Positions 1 to 8,159 of a stretch of 35,578 bases of DNA are shown here, piece after piece. A program made the translations under genes and the position numbers. The notes under the pieces were generated by a model. The model was given only the letters and a program-made list of their open reading frames with translations, was not told the origin of the DNA and did no database searches. Positions within the stretch are counted from its first letter, which is position 1. Each line of letters begins with the position of its first letter. Source of the DNA: Defluviitaleaceae bacterium (GTDB lineage: Bacteria; Bacillota; Clostridia; Lachnospirales; WQUN01). The stretch is taken from positions 1 to 35,578 of the forward strand of contig WQZS01000026.1 in the NCBI GenBank assembly GCA_009780585.1. Reading direction: 5' to 3'.

Positions 1-1
1 A

Positions 2-67
2 TATATCAAAAACCAAGACATAGCCGAAAACATGAAATCTGATAATTTCAACATCGACACGCTTTAG
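2..67 (+). CDS. Possible C-terminal fragment of a gene cut by the left edge
   Basis: Frame 2 is open from the window edge to a TAG at 65-67 and encodes about 21 residues ending in DNFNIDTL. The composition (Lys, Asn, Asp, Ile) looks protein-like, and the stop is followed at once by strong hairpins, as at a gene end. The codons are more AT-rich than in the neighbouring genes. Too little is present to name a family, and chance cannot be excluded for so short an open stretch. Confidence 0.35.
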   Translation, partial: YIKNQDIAENMKSDNFNIDTL

Positions 68-68
68 G

Positions 69-112
69 CGGCTTTAGCCGCTAAGCCGAACCCACCGCCT
101 TCCAGGCGGTGG
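69..112. terminator. Hairpins between convergent gene ends
   Basis: Two inverted repeats fill the gap between the possible + strand gene end (67) and the minus-strand aldo/keto reductase stop (121). The stronger has arms CCACCGCCT at 92-100 and AGGCGGTGG at 104-112 with a 3-base loop. The weaker involves GCGGC/GCCGC near 69-81. Neither strand has a clear T tract after the stem, so this may be a non-canonical terminator or an RNA 3'-end stabiliser. Confidence 0.45.
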
Positions 113-120
113 TGGTTCAG

Positions 121-1269
121 TTACATGAACAGCCTTGCCGCTTCGTTCACATTCTTGATAATTTCCACCCCGAACGGGCAACGTTTTTCGCAATGGCCGC
201 AAGCGGCGCACACCGCGGGGTTCATGTTTTTGTAATGCGATTTGATCGACGGCGGTATGTTAGCGGTATCCAGCCGCGCGATGTCCAGGTATTTGTGTAC
301 CGCGGCGATGTCGATGCCTACGGGGCAGGGCTGGCAATGGTTGCAATATACGCAATTTCCGCGGAAGTCGTTGCGGATGGTGGCGAGGGTTTCGGCGTAA
401 TCCTTTTCCTCGTCGGTTGCGTTGATATACCCCAGGATTTGCCGCATTTGGGCGGCGGTTTGGCAACCGGGCAGCACGCTCGCCACCGCGGGCCGCGAAA
501 GCGCGTAATGGGTGCATTGGTGTACGGTAAGCGGGCGGGCGAAGGGCGTATGCTCGGCGGAAAGGAGCTTGCCCGAGCCGTAGGACTTCATGGTCGTGAT
601 GCCGATACCCTTTTGCTCGCACAGGGCGTAGAGCTCCGCGCGGGCGGGGTCGATGCCGCGCAGCAGTTCTACGCCGAATTTCTTGTCCACATGGTCGAAG
701 ACGTACTGCTCGACAGGCAGCATGTCGAAAGCGGGGTTGACGGAGAACATTAACATCTCGACCGCTCCGGTTTCGATGACTTTCTTAGCGGTGACGGGGT
801 TGTGGGAGGAAAAGCCGATGTGCAGGATATCGCCCTTTTCCTTTAGCCGCTGCGCGTAAGTGATGAACTCCGTTTCGAAAACGTTTTTATAATCGTCCTC
901 GGTATCGATGAAGAAAAGCATCCCGAAGTCGATGTAACCGAACAGCCGTAACAGCGTTTCGAAATATTTCTTCACGGTTGGCATGTCGCGGCTGATGTCG
1001 TATTGCTGGTTGATGTCGGACGAGCCGAGATGGCCTTGCAACATAACGTCCTTCCGCCGCGAACCCGTTCGCCCATCGGCGAACGCCTTGGCGATATGCC
1101 CGCGGATTTCGTCCCCCGGCATAAAAACGTCCATAATATTAACGCCGTGTTCGATCGCTTCGTCCATGGTTTCCTTCACGATTTCGTAGGGTTTGCGGTC
1201 TACGTGTTCCAATCCGAGGCCGATGATGCTTACTTGCTTGCCCGTGTTGCCGAGTTGCCGGTAAATCAT
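121..1269 (-). CDS. Aldo/keto reductase-like protein with C-terminal 4Fe-4S clusters
   Basis: 382 aa when started at the ATG at 1269, which has a GGGAGGG ribosome binding site; an upstream in-frame ATG at 1344 lies inside the preceding gene. The N-terminal ~280 residues follow the aldo/keto reductase barrel (opening MIYRQLGNTGKQVSIIGLG, later SSHNPVTAKK and LSRPAVASVLPGCQ). The last ~100 carry two Cys clusters, CVYCNHCQPCPVG and CAACGHCEKRCPFG, as in ferredoxin-type oxidoreductases. The usual Asp-Tyr-Lys-His tetrad is not evident: Asp is present in MDVFMPG, but the Tyr, Lys and His positions seem replaced. It overlaps the methyltransferase stop by 4 bases (ATGA), so translation is probably coupled. 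A cytoplasmic redox enzyme of unknown substrate. Confidence 0.85.
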   Translation of the reverse strand: MIYRQLGNTGKQVSIIGLGLEHVDRKPYEIVKETMDEAIEHGVNIMDVFMPGDEIRGHIAKAFADGRTGSRRKDVMLQGHLGSSDINQQYDISRDMPTVKKYFETLLRLFGYIDFGMLFFIDTEDDYKNVFETEFITYAQRLKEKGDILHIGFSSHNPVTAKKVIETGAVEMLMFSVNPAFDMLPVEQYVFDHVDKKFGVELLRGIDPARAELYALCEQKGIGITTMKSYGSGKLLSAEHTPFARPLTVHQCTHYALSRPAVASVLPGCQTAAQMRQILGYINATDEEKDYAETLATIRNDFRGNCVYCNHCQPCPVGIDIAAVHKYLDIARLDTANIPPSIKSHYKNMNPAVCAACGHCEKRCPFGVEIIKNVNEAARLFM

Positions 1270-1988
1270 AAAAATCCCTCCCGTGGTTTGAATATCTCGA
1301 ATTTCCTTTTGCCTATCTTTTGCTTTTCCAACCGCGTGAAACAATCCGCGGTAATTTTTTGCTGCTTATTTGAACATACCGCTACGACGGAGTGCGGATG
1401 CAGTACGGGTAATAAATTTTCCGTAAAATCGGTTGCGCCGCCGTCGTTATTCCACGCGGTTAAATTATCGTAGGGGATATCTGTAAAAACGATGTCCGCT
1501 TTAAAACCCATATCTGTAAGCGCACCCGCGTGCAGGATGTCCGCACGGAAAGTCGTTACGTTGATGCTTCGTGTTTTGTCTATATAACCGTTTAATTTTT
1601 CCGCGCTTTCTATTGCTTGCGAATGGGAGGGTTTGCCGTATTGAACATGAAGGTGGTGCAAGTGGCTTATCCGTTCATTGATGCCTTCGGCGGTCAACAA
1701 CCGCAGGTTTTGTTCCGTGATTAACACCGCGTCCGTGTCGCAGTCGGAAGCGATTATCGATTGTATTAAGCTATAATTCAACAAACCGATTGCCGTCAGC
1801 AGATAACCGCCGCCGCAACAAGGGTCGTACAGGCACAAGTTATTTTTAGCTTCCGAATTATACACACAGCGGCAAAATATTTCCTGAGCCAATCGGACGG
1901 GGAAATTCGTACCGCCCGTTTTGTGCCGTATGACCCGTCCGCTCGCAAAGTCCTCGTAGTTGGCATCCGCCGCGTATTTATATTGCAT
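1266..1988 (-). CDS. AviRa-like 23S rRNA (guanine) methyltransferase
   Basis: 240 aa, Rossmann-type SAM methyltransferase. By memory it lines up along its length with AviRa, the Streptomyces enzyme that methylates G2535 of 23S rRNA and gives avilamycin resistance. Shared blocks are FPVRLAQEIFCR, the SAM-binding DPCCGGGYLLTAIGLL, IIASDCDTDAV followed by NLRLLT, GKPSH, and the motif-IV-like TDIPYDN. It starts 2 bases after the U32 gene and overlaps the aldo/keto reductase by 4 bases, so it sits in the middle of a three-gene operon. There is no drug-biosynthesis or transfer context, so a housekeeping rRNA modification is as likely as drug resistance. The exact target base is inferred from the family only. 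Confidence 0.82.
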   Translation of the reverse strand: MQYKYAADANYEDFASGRVIRHKTGGTNFPVRLAQEIFCRCVYNSEAKNNLCLYDPCCGGGYLLTAIGLLNYSLIQSIIASDCDTDAVLITEQNLRLLTAEGINERISHLHHLHVQYGKPSHSQAIESAEKLNGYIDKTRSINVTTFRADILHAGALTDMGFKADIVFTDIPYDNLTAWNNDGGATDFTENLLPVLHPHSVVAVCSNKQQKITADCFTRLEKQKIGKRKFEIFKPREGFL

Positions 1989-1990
1989 GG

Positions 1991-3265
1991 CTATATTTTT
2001 TCGGGCTTGGCGCGGCGCAGGATGTCGTACCGCTCGGCGGGTGTTTCCAATTTTACGTACACCTTTTGCTTGGGGTGGGGCGCGGAAAGGATGGGCTTGC
2101 CTTCATCGTCGTAAAGCGCGTCAATTATTTGCGTGAAATCGGGCTTGCCGGGGCGGAGGATTTCGATTTTATCACCAACGGAAAATTTATTGCGCTGCTC
2201 CGCGAGGTATAAATCCCTTTTATCGTCGTACCCTTCAACGATGGCGAGGAAGTCCTGCTGCGTTTCGCGGGAGTCGCCCTTGTAAGCGTGGTCATCGCCC
2301 GTAACCTTGCCGAAGTAAAAGCCCGTGGAAAAGGGCGGTTGGCCGATACGGTCGATTTCGCTTTGGTAATGGTCGAGCTTACTTTTATACAATTCGGGAT
2401 CGGTGAAGTAGTCGTCGATGGCCTCGCGGTAGGTCTTAACCGTGGCTGCCACGTAGTAGGAAGTCTTCATACGGCCCTCGATTTTAAAGCTGCGTATGCC
2501 CGCGCTTAACAATTCGGGGATGTGCCGGATCATACATAAATCGCGGGCGTTAAAGATATATGTGCCGCCGTCGTCCTCAATAACGGGCAGCCGTTCGCCC
2601 GATTTTTCCTCCACAAGATAAGCGGAAGGCGGCACCGGATAAGCCGAAGGCGGCACCAACTTGTAATTCCAGCGGCAAGGCTGTATACACGCGCCGCGGT
2701 TGGCATCGCGGTCCTTCAAATAATTGCTGATCAAACACCGCCCCGAATACGCCATGCACATAGCGCCGTGTACAAAGGCTTCGAGGTGTAAATCGGGGTT
2801 GTGTCCGTGGATTTCCTTGATTTCGCCCAGCGATAATTCCCGCGCCAGTATCACGCGGGAAGTCCCCGCGTTCTGCCAAAATTTTGCCGCGTTGTAATTC
2901 GTGCAGTTGGCCTGCGTGGAGATATGGATTTCCATTTGCGGCACGACTTCCCGCGCCAATTGAAAAACGCCCAAATCGGAAACGATGAGCGCGTCGGCCC
3001 CCATTTCCGCCAGGGCTATGAAATATTCGGACATTCCTGTAAAATCGGCGTTGTGCGCGAAGATGTTGGCGGTGACGTAAACCTTTTTTCCCAGCGAATG
3101 CGCGTAAAAAACGCAGTTCCCCAAATCATCAAAACCGAAATTTTTCGCGTTGGCACGCATACCCAGCGTACGGCCCCCCAGGTACACGGCATCGGCCCCG
3201 TACGCGAAAGCGACCTTTAACTTCTCAAAATCCCCCGCGGGGGCGAGCAATTCGGGCTTGTACAT
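1991..3265 (-). CDS. U32 peptidase-family protein (TrhP/RlhA-type RNA hydroxylation)
   Basis: 424 aa, opening MYKPELLAPAGDFEKLKVAF, the standard U32 start, then GADAVYLGG and VSDLGV. The Cys motif region has MCMAYSGRCLISNYL and GACIQPCRWNY, whose cysteines are the likely Fe-S ligands in this family. Family members characterised so far hydroxylate tRNA or rRNA using prephenate-derived chemistry; older annotations call them collagenase-like proteases. GAGGT precedes the ATG. An unusual Pro-rich heptad is duplicated at about residues 203-216 (PPSAYPV then PPSAYLV), just after the Cys motif. First gene of the U32, methyltransferase, aldo/keto reductase operon. The substrate RNA cannot be told from sequence. 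Confidence 0.88.
   Translation of the reverse strand: MYKPELLAPAGDFEKLKVAFAYGADAVYLGGRTLGMRANAKNFGFDDLGNCVFYAHSLGKKVYVTANIFAHNADFTGMSEYFIALAEMGADALIVSDLGVFQLAREVVPQMEIHISTQANCTNYNAAKFWQNAGTSRVILARELSLGEIKEIHGHNPDLHLEAFVHGAMCMAYSGRCLISNYLKDRDANRGACIQPCRWNYKLVPPSAYPVPPSAYLVEEKSGERLPVIEDDGGTYIFNARDLCMIRHIPELLSAGIRSFKIEGRMKTSYYVAATVKTYREAIDDYFTDPELYKSKLDHYQSEIDRIGQPPFSTGFYFGKVTGDDHAYKGDSRETQQDFLAIVEGYDDKRDLYLAEQRNKFSVGDKIEILRPGKPDFTQIIDALYDDEGKPILSAPHPKQKVYVKLETPAERYDILRRAKPEKI
2617..2658. repeat. 21-base tandem duplication inside the U32 gene
   Basis: Two head-to-tail copies at 2617-2637 and 2638-2658 differ at 2 of 21 positions. The unit is seven codons, so the reading frame is kept and the protein gains a repeated PPSAY heptad. 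It lies in the linker after the cysteine motif, where length variation is likely to be tolerated. Confidence 0.8.
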
Positions 3266-3289
3266 ATCTTACCTCGAAGGATGGTTGAC

Positions 3290-4681
3290 ATGAACGTATT
3301 AAAACGGCAGCACGGCTTGTTTGTGGCGGTGTGCTTTGTCGTGGGTTTTCTCGTGGGGACAGGGATATTTTTCCTTCCCGGGCGTATTCTATATGAAGTG
3401 GGCGGCAATGTCACCCTGGGTGTGGCGGCGTGGGTGGTCGGCGGGTTGATGATCGCGCCGTGCGTGTACATGTTCAGCGTATTCGCGGGGCGGTATGAAA
3501 AGATGCACGGCTTCGTGGATTACGCCGAAGCTATCGTGGGCAAGCGGTTCGGCTACCTGGCGGGGTGGTTCTTCGCGGTGATGTACCAGCCCGCGGGATA
3601 TGCCATCATCGCGTGGATCACGTCGGGCTTTACGGCCACGCTTGCGGGTATGGCGGCGGGGGATGAAGTATACCTGCCGTTTCGGTTTTTTATATCGGCG
3701 TTCTTTATGGTGATGGCGTTCATGATGAATTACCTTGCGCCGAAGGTCCCGGTTAAATTAAACGTAGCAACGACGCTGGCGCGGATGGTTCCGCTTGTGT
3801 TGATGGGGACGGTGGGCGTGGTTATCGGATTATTCGCAGCAAACGGTTCTTCCGGTGCGGCAATAAATTTCATTCCGGCCCTAAGCGCGACGACTCAAAC
3901 ATACACGGGCAATGCGAACCTCTTCGCCGCCATATCCGCTACGGCGTTCGCGTTTAACGGCTGGCAAGCGTCCCTTGCCTTCAACACAGAGGTGAAGAAC
4001 TCAAAACGTAATTTCCCCATCGCGCTGATGCTGGGTTTCGGGTTGATCATCGTTATTTATGTACTTTACTTCATCGGCGTGACGACCGCTTCGCCGGAAA
4101 GCGCAAGCCTCATGATGCAAGGCGGCGGGGCCAATTTCGCCCAAGGTACGCGCGAGGCGTTTACGCATGTGTTCGGCCGCGCGGGTAACGCGCTGGTATT
4201 TTTTATGATTATTTCCGGCTTGGGGATCCTCAACGCCTGTTGCCTGGGCATGAGCCGCGCCATGTATGCCCTTGCCCGCCGCAATACGGGCCCCATGCCC
4301 AGGCGCATGGGTGAACTCGACGCGAACACGAACGTCCCCAACAACAGTATGGTGATGGCTGTGGGGATCAGCTTCCTTTGGCTGTTCGTGGTGTTCGCCA
4401 ATACGATGGGGTGGTTCGGTTCGTTCGCGTTCAGTTTGCCGGATTTTTATAACTTCGGCTTCTTCGGCTTGCTTGTGCCGATTATGCTGGCTTTCTTTTT
4501 TAAGCGGACCGATCTGCATTGGGCGAAGCGGTTTGTATTCCCCTTATTAGCCGCGGTCGGCGCGGGCTTTATGTTCACTACGTACTGGCTGGGGAGCTGG
4601 CGGCACGCGTCGGTGTATGCGGGGTTGTTTACAATACTGGCGATAATTGGTATGTTTTATTACATCAAAAATAAAGGATGA
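3290..4681 (+). CDS. APC-family amino acid/polyamine permease
   Basis: 463 aa from the ATG at 3290, which is 9 bases after the AAGG of a GAAGGA site; the in-frame ATG at 3281 abuts that site and is a poor start. The protein is hydrophobic throughout with about 12 predicted membrane segments. TM1 carries the APC signature GFLVGTGIFFLPG, the substrate-backbone-binding Gly-rich break, and TM6 the conserved AFAFNGWQASLAF. It probably imports or exchanges amino acids or amines across the cytoplasmic membrane. The next gene, an M29 aminopeptidase, begins 5 bases after its stop, suggesting joint use of peptides and amino acids. The substrate is not identifiable. Confidence 0.87.
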   Translation: MNVLKRQHGLFVAVCFVVGFLVGTGIFFLPGRILYEVGGNVTLGVAAWVVGGLMIAPCVYMFSVFAGRYEKMHGFVDYAEAIVGKRFGYLAGWFFAVMYQPAGYAIIAWITSGFTATLAGMAAGDEVYLPFRFFISAFFMVMAFMMNYLAPKVPVKLNVATTLARMVPLVLMGTVGVVIGLFAANGSSGAAINFIPALSATTQTYTGNANLFAAISATAFAFNGWQASLAFNTEVKNSKRNFPIALMLGFGLIIVIYVLYFIGVTTASPESASLMMQGGGANFAQGTREAFTHVFGRAGNALVFFMIISGLGILNACCLGMSRAMYALARRNTGPMPRRMGELDANTNVPNNSMVMAVGISFLWLFVVFANTMGWFGSFAFSLPDFYNFGFFGLLVPIMLAFFFKRTDLHWAKRFVFPLLAAVGAGFMFTTYWLGSWRHASVYAGLFTILAIIGMFYYIKNKG

Positions 4682-4686
4682 TTCGC

Positions 4687-5913
4687 ATGGAAGGTCTTCA
4701 ATTGAAAAAGTACGCGGAATTATTGGTGCGCTCCGGCGGTAATGTACAGCCCGGGCAGCTCGTGGTTATCGGATGCGCGGTGGACGACGCTTATTTCGCG
4801 CGGATTGTGCAGGAGTGCGCCTACGACGCGGGCGCGAAGGAAGTGGTCATGAATTGGATCGACCCCGCTTCCACCCGTACCCGGTATTTGCGCGCGGAAG
4901 ATTCCGTTTTCGACGAATTCCCCCAATGGCGGGTGGATTGGTACAAACACCACGACGACCGGGGCGCGGTATATCTGCACATCGACAGCTCCGACCCGGA
5001 TTACCTCGCGGGGGTGGATTCCGACCGTTTGCGCCGTTTTTCGAAAGTATCGAGCATCGCCACAAAGGAACACAGCGCGCTGACGATGTCGAACGCCCTC
5101 CGCTGGAGCGTATGCGCCATACCTTCCCCCGCGTGGGCGAAAAAGGTCTTCCCCGATATACCCGAAGCGGAAGCCATGGAAAAATTGTGGGCGGCGATAT
5201 TCAAGTGCGCGAGGGCCGACGGTGCCGATGCCATCGCCGATTGGCAGGTACACAGCGGTAATTTCAGCGAACGCTTGGATTACTTGAATAAAATGAACTT
5301 CGACACCTTACGCATAACCACGGGATTGGGGACCGACCTTACCCTCGGTTTGGTCAAAAACCATATATGGGCGGGCGGCGGCGATGTGGGTAAGGACGGC
5401 GTACCCTTCTATCCCAACATCCCGACGGAGGAATTATTCACCATGCCCGACCGTATGCGCGCCGACGGGCGTGTAGTCGCGTCGATGCCGCTTTCGCGTC
5501 AGGGGAATCTCATCGAAGGCTTCGAAATGACCTTTAAGGACGGCTTGGTCGTAAGCTACAAAGCCGAAAAGAACGAACAAACATTGGCCGACATCTTCAC
5601 CATGGACGAAGGCGCGAAACGCTTGGGCGAAGTCGCGCTCGTAGCCGATTCCTCCCCCATCGGCAAAATGGGGATCCTTTTTTACAACACGCTGTTCGAC
5701 GAAAACGCCTCCAGCCACCTCGCGCTGGGTAAGGCATACCCCAACAACATGGAAAACGGCACGGAAATGACCGTCGAGGAACGTGTGGCCGCCGGATGCA
5801 ACGATTCGTTCACGCACGTCGATTTCATGTTCGGCACACCCGACATGAAGGTAGTGGGCATCGCCGCAGACGGTACGGAAACGGTATTCTTCGAAAACGG
5901 CGATTTTATCTGA
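4687..5913 (+). CDS. M29-family metalloaminopeptidase (AmpS/AmpT type)
   Basis: 408 aa from the ATG at 4687, with AAAGGA 8 bases upstream; an ATG at 4678 overlaps that site and the permease stop. The start LQLKKYAELLVRSGGNVQPGQ is typical of the thermophilic aminopeptidase family. The C-terminal half shows the expected metal-site blocks in order: PNIPTEELFTMPD, KRLGEVAL, SSHLALGKAY and FTHVDFMFG, supplying Glu, Glu, His/Tyr and His/Asp. These enzymes release N-terminal residues from peptides in the cytoplasm using two divalent metals. Length is normal (about 410). Its position behind the permease fits peptide or amino acid salvage. Confidence 0.92.
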   Translation: MEGLQLKKYAELLVRSGGNVQPGQLVVIGCAVDDAYFARIVQECAYDAGAKEVVMNWIDPASTRTRYLRAEDSVFDEFPQWRVDWYKHHDDRGAVYLHIDSSDPDYLAGVDSDRLRRFSKVSSIATKEHSALTMSNALRWSVCAIPSPAWAKKVFPDIPEAEAMEKLWAAIFKCARADGADAIADWQVHSGNFSERLDYLNKMNFDTLRITTGLGTDLTLGLVKNHIWAGGGDVGKDGVPFYPNIPTEELFTMPDRMRADGRVVASMPLSRQGNLIEGFEMTFKDGLVVSYKAEKNEQTLADIFTMDEGAKRLGEVALVADSSPIGKMGILFYNTLFDENASSHLALGKAYPNNMENGTEMTVEERVAAGCNDSFTHVDFMFGTPDMKVVGIAADGTETVFFENGDFI

Positions 5914-6623
5914 TGGACCGCATCCACACCATCCCCGTATTGGATGCCCTGCGCGAGCCCAAGAACTGCGCCTTTTGCGTCATGCGCGAAAACCTCGAGC
6001 GTACGTCGGTGCAATTCATTATAAGCCCCGCGTACATGGAGGACGATGTACGGCGCGAAACCAACCGCGCGGGCTTTTGCAAGCTCCACCTTTCCGCGAT
6101 GTACGACGCGCAGAACCGATTGGGCATGGCGTTGATGCTGCACACGCATTTGTTGTGCATAAATAAAAAGATCCAGGATTTAAGCAAGGGCGATTTAACC
6201 TTCAAATGGCCGGGTAAAAACAAAAGCGACCCGATCGAAAAAACGCGTGATTTTTTGCAAAAAACCGACGCGAGCTGTTATGTATGCGAACGCGTGGAAG
6301 ATACGTTTGAGCGTTACATCGATACGTTTTTCCATCTGTGGGGCAAGGGCGGTAAAGAAGCGGAGCTGATCGCGTCGCAAAAAGGCTACTGCCTACCCCA
6401 TTTTATTAAACTGTTGGACGTTGCGGCGGGGTTCGGTAAAAGCAAGCGCGAACGGTTCACGGAAGAATTCGTCGGAAAGCAACAGAACGTGATGAAGGAA
6501 CTCGCCGATGATATCGAATGGTTTACGCTCAAGTTCGATCACCGCTATTCGGAGGAATCATGGAAGAATTCGCGTGACGCGCTCCTACGGGCGATGGCGT
6601 TATTGGGAGGCGAAAATGGTTGA
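5913..6623 (+). CDS. DUF6062 family protein with paired CxxC/CxxH motifs
   Basis: 236 aa from the ATG at 5913, which shares one base with the M29 stop (TGATG). The opening MDRIHTIPVLDA is the DUF6062 start. There is an internal duplication: Cys19/Cys22 (CAFC) with Cys56/His59 (GFCKLH), then Cys122/Cys125 (CYVC) with Cys160/His163 (GYCLPH). That suggests two zinc-ribbon-like sites or one composite metal site. YMEDDVRRETN and NRLGMALMLHTH are further conserved-looking blocks. No membrane segment. Function is unknown; the family is common in Clostridia. It overlaps the next gene by 8 bases, so expression is coupled. Confidence 0.8.
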   Translation: MDRIHTIPVLDALREPKNCAFCVMRENLERTSVQFIISPAYMEDDVRRETNRAGFCKLHLSAMYDAQNRLGMALMLHTHLLCINKKIQDLSKGDLTFKWPGKNKSDPIEKTRDFLQKTDASCYVCERVEDTFERYIDTFFHLWGKGGKEAELIASQKGYCLPHFIKLLDVAAGFGKSKRERFTEEFVGKQQNVMKELADDIEWFTLKFDHRYSEESWKNSRDALLRAMALLGGENG

Positions 6624-7281
6624 CGGTAAATCCTTCCGCGAGTCGATGCGCGAGGAAAGAAAAAAACTCGGACGTATGACCTTCCGGGAAAAGCGGCAGC
6701 ATATTTGGGAATATTATAAGCTGCCGATCATCGTTGCCGCGGTGGTTATGGTACTGCTGGGGAGTATCGTCAACCGGATTATTAACCCCCCCAAGGAGGA
6801 TTTCCTGTACGTCGCGTGGCTGGGGGCGCAAATCGACCCCGCGCTGCTTACCGAATTGGGCGAAAGGCTCGAACCCGCCGTGGATAATCCCGAACGGCAG
6901 CAGGTCACGGTAATCACCTACGCCGCAACCGCTGACCACGCGCTTAACGCGGCGATGCAAACGCGTTTGGCCGCGCGGGTGCGTGTCGGGGACGTGGATA
7001 TCATGATGAGCACGCGGGCGGGCATTTTCGAATTAAATGAAGCGGGCGGTTGGCTGCGTCCCGCGGACGATGTATTGCACGCGCTTCGTATATCGGACCC
7101 GCCGTTGTATGAGCGGTTGGATTTATATGTAATCGAGGGGAAACCCATGGGTATCCGTTTGGCTGGTTCGCCGTTGCTGGAGTCCCTCGGTATCGATACA
7201 GGGGATTTGTTCCTTGCCGTCGTGTCGAATACGCAAAGGGTTGATAATATCGCGCTTGCGTTGCGGGAGCTGTTTAAATGA
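6616..7281 (+). CDS. Single-pass membrane protein, family not recognised
   Basis: 221 aa from the ATG at 6616, preceded by GGGAGG; this start lies inside the last 8 bases of the DUF6062 gene. The N-terminal ~45 residues are rich in Arg, Lys and Glu (MREERKKLGRMTFREKRQHIWEYYKLP), then one membrane helix (IIVAAVVMVLLGSIVNRII), then ~150 residues predicted outside the cell. The outer part resembles substrate-binding-like folds in its alternation of VTVITY, VDIMMST and GWLRPADD, but I cannot assign a family. The stop overlaps the CPBP protease start by 4 bases (ATGA), hinting at a membrane partner role. Confidence 0.75.
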   Translation: MVDGKSFRESMREERKKLGRMTFREKRQHIWEYYKLPIIVAAVVMVLLGSIVNRIINPPKEDFLYVAWLGAQIDPALLTELGERLEPAVDNPERQQVTVITYAATADHALNAAMQTRLAARVRVGDVDIMMSTRAGIFELNEAGGWLRPADDVLHALRISDPPLYERLDLYVIEGKPMGIRLAGSPLLESLGIDTGDLFLAVVSNTQRVDNIALALRELFK

Positions 7282-8159
7282 AATCATCGGGTACGTTTTT
7301 CTTCATCTTTTTGGTCGCGTACCAATTAATTTTTTACTACACGCTGGCGCGGTTAAGGCCGTGGCTCGGCGGCGCGTTCGCGCAATCGCCGTGGTTCCTC
7401 ATCGTATTGCAAATAATCGCGTTACTGTTGCCGCTGTTTATATGGCTGGCGATTAAAAAGGAACGCCTGCGCGACCATATCCCTAACAATCGGTTGGGAT
7501 TCCGCAATGTCGTTTATATCCTCGTGATATCGTTCCTTATGCTGCCCGTGATGTCCTTAATTTCCGCGTTGTCTACTTTCCTTGCGCCCAACGCCGCCGC
7601 GGACGCGTTGGGGCAATTGCAACCCCATTCTTTATGGTTGTTGCTGCTGGCTATGGCCGTGACCCCCGCCGTTGCGGAGGAGCTTGTATTCCGCGGGTAT
7701 ATCCAATCGCAATATCCGGGATGGGCGTTTTGGAAGGTCGCGCTGCTCAACGGCTTCCTGTTCGGGTTTATTCACTTGAATATACAGCAATTCTTCTACG
7801 CTTTTGCGATGGGTGTCGTGATGGCGTATTTCGTTTACCATACGCGGTCCATCCGTGCGGGGATCCTTTCCCACTTCTTCGTGAACGCGTTTAATATCGC
7901 GCTGTTCCGCTTCGCCGCGTGGCTTGTCCCCGAAATGGAAAGACTGCTGTATGAAGCGGGGGACGCGGAAGCCTTGACCGCCATACAAGCGACGGAGGTT
8001 TCGGAGTGGGCGGCCGTTATATTCGTGGGCGTGATCGCGGTTGTATTCCTGCCGTTCGCGGTCATATTATTTAGGATGTTCATAAGGTATAATAAAACCA
8101 TAGAACGCGAAGCGCGTATATTGGATATGCATATTGTAAAAGAAGGGGATGTTTCATGA
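7278..8159 (+). CDS. CPBP-family intramembrane glutamic protease (Rce1-like)
   Basis: 293 aa, about eight hydrophobic segments. All three family motifs are present: EELVFRGYIQ (EExxxR), FGFIHLN (FxxxH) and HFFVNAFN (HxxxN). They form the membrane-embedded active site of Rce1/Abi-type proteases, which in bacteria are tied to peptide maturation, bacteriocin self-immunity or signalling. Start ATG at 7278 overlaps the preceding stop (ATGA), and its own stop overlaps the next start in the same way, so it is translationally coupled on both sides. No bacteriocin precursor is visible nearby. The substrate is unknown; the neighbouring single-pass protein is a candidate by context only. Confidence 0.9.
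   Translation: MKSSGTFFFIFLVAYQLIFYYTLARLRPWLGGAFAQSPWFLIVLQIIALLLPLFIWLAIKKERLRDHIPNNRLGFRNVVYILVISFLMLPVMSLISALSTFLAPNAAADALGQLQPHSLWLLLLAMAVTPAVAEELVFRGYIQSQYPGWAFWKVALLNGFLFGFIHLNIQQFFYAFAMGVVMAYFVYHTRSIRAGILSHFFVNAFNIALFRFAAWLVPEMERLLYEAGDAEALTAIQATEVSEWAAVIFVGVIAVVFLPFAVILFRMFIRYNKTIEREARILDMHIVKEGDVS

Noticed and set aside
109..753. 214-codon plus-strand open frame opposite the aldo/keto reductase
   Set aside because: The minus strand encodes a clear Fe-S reductase here; the plus-strand translation matches nothing and has no ribosome site.
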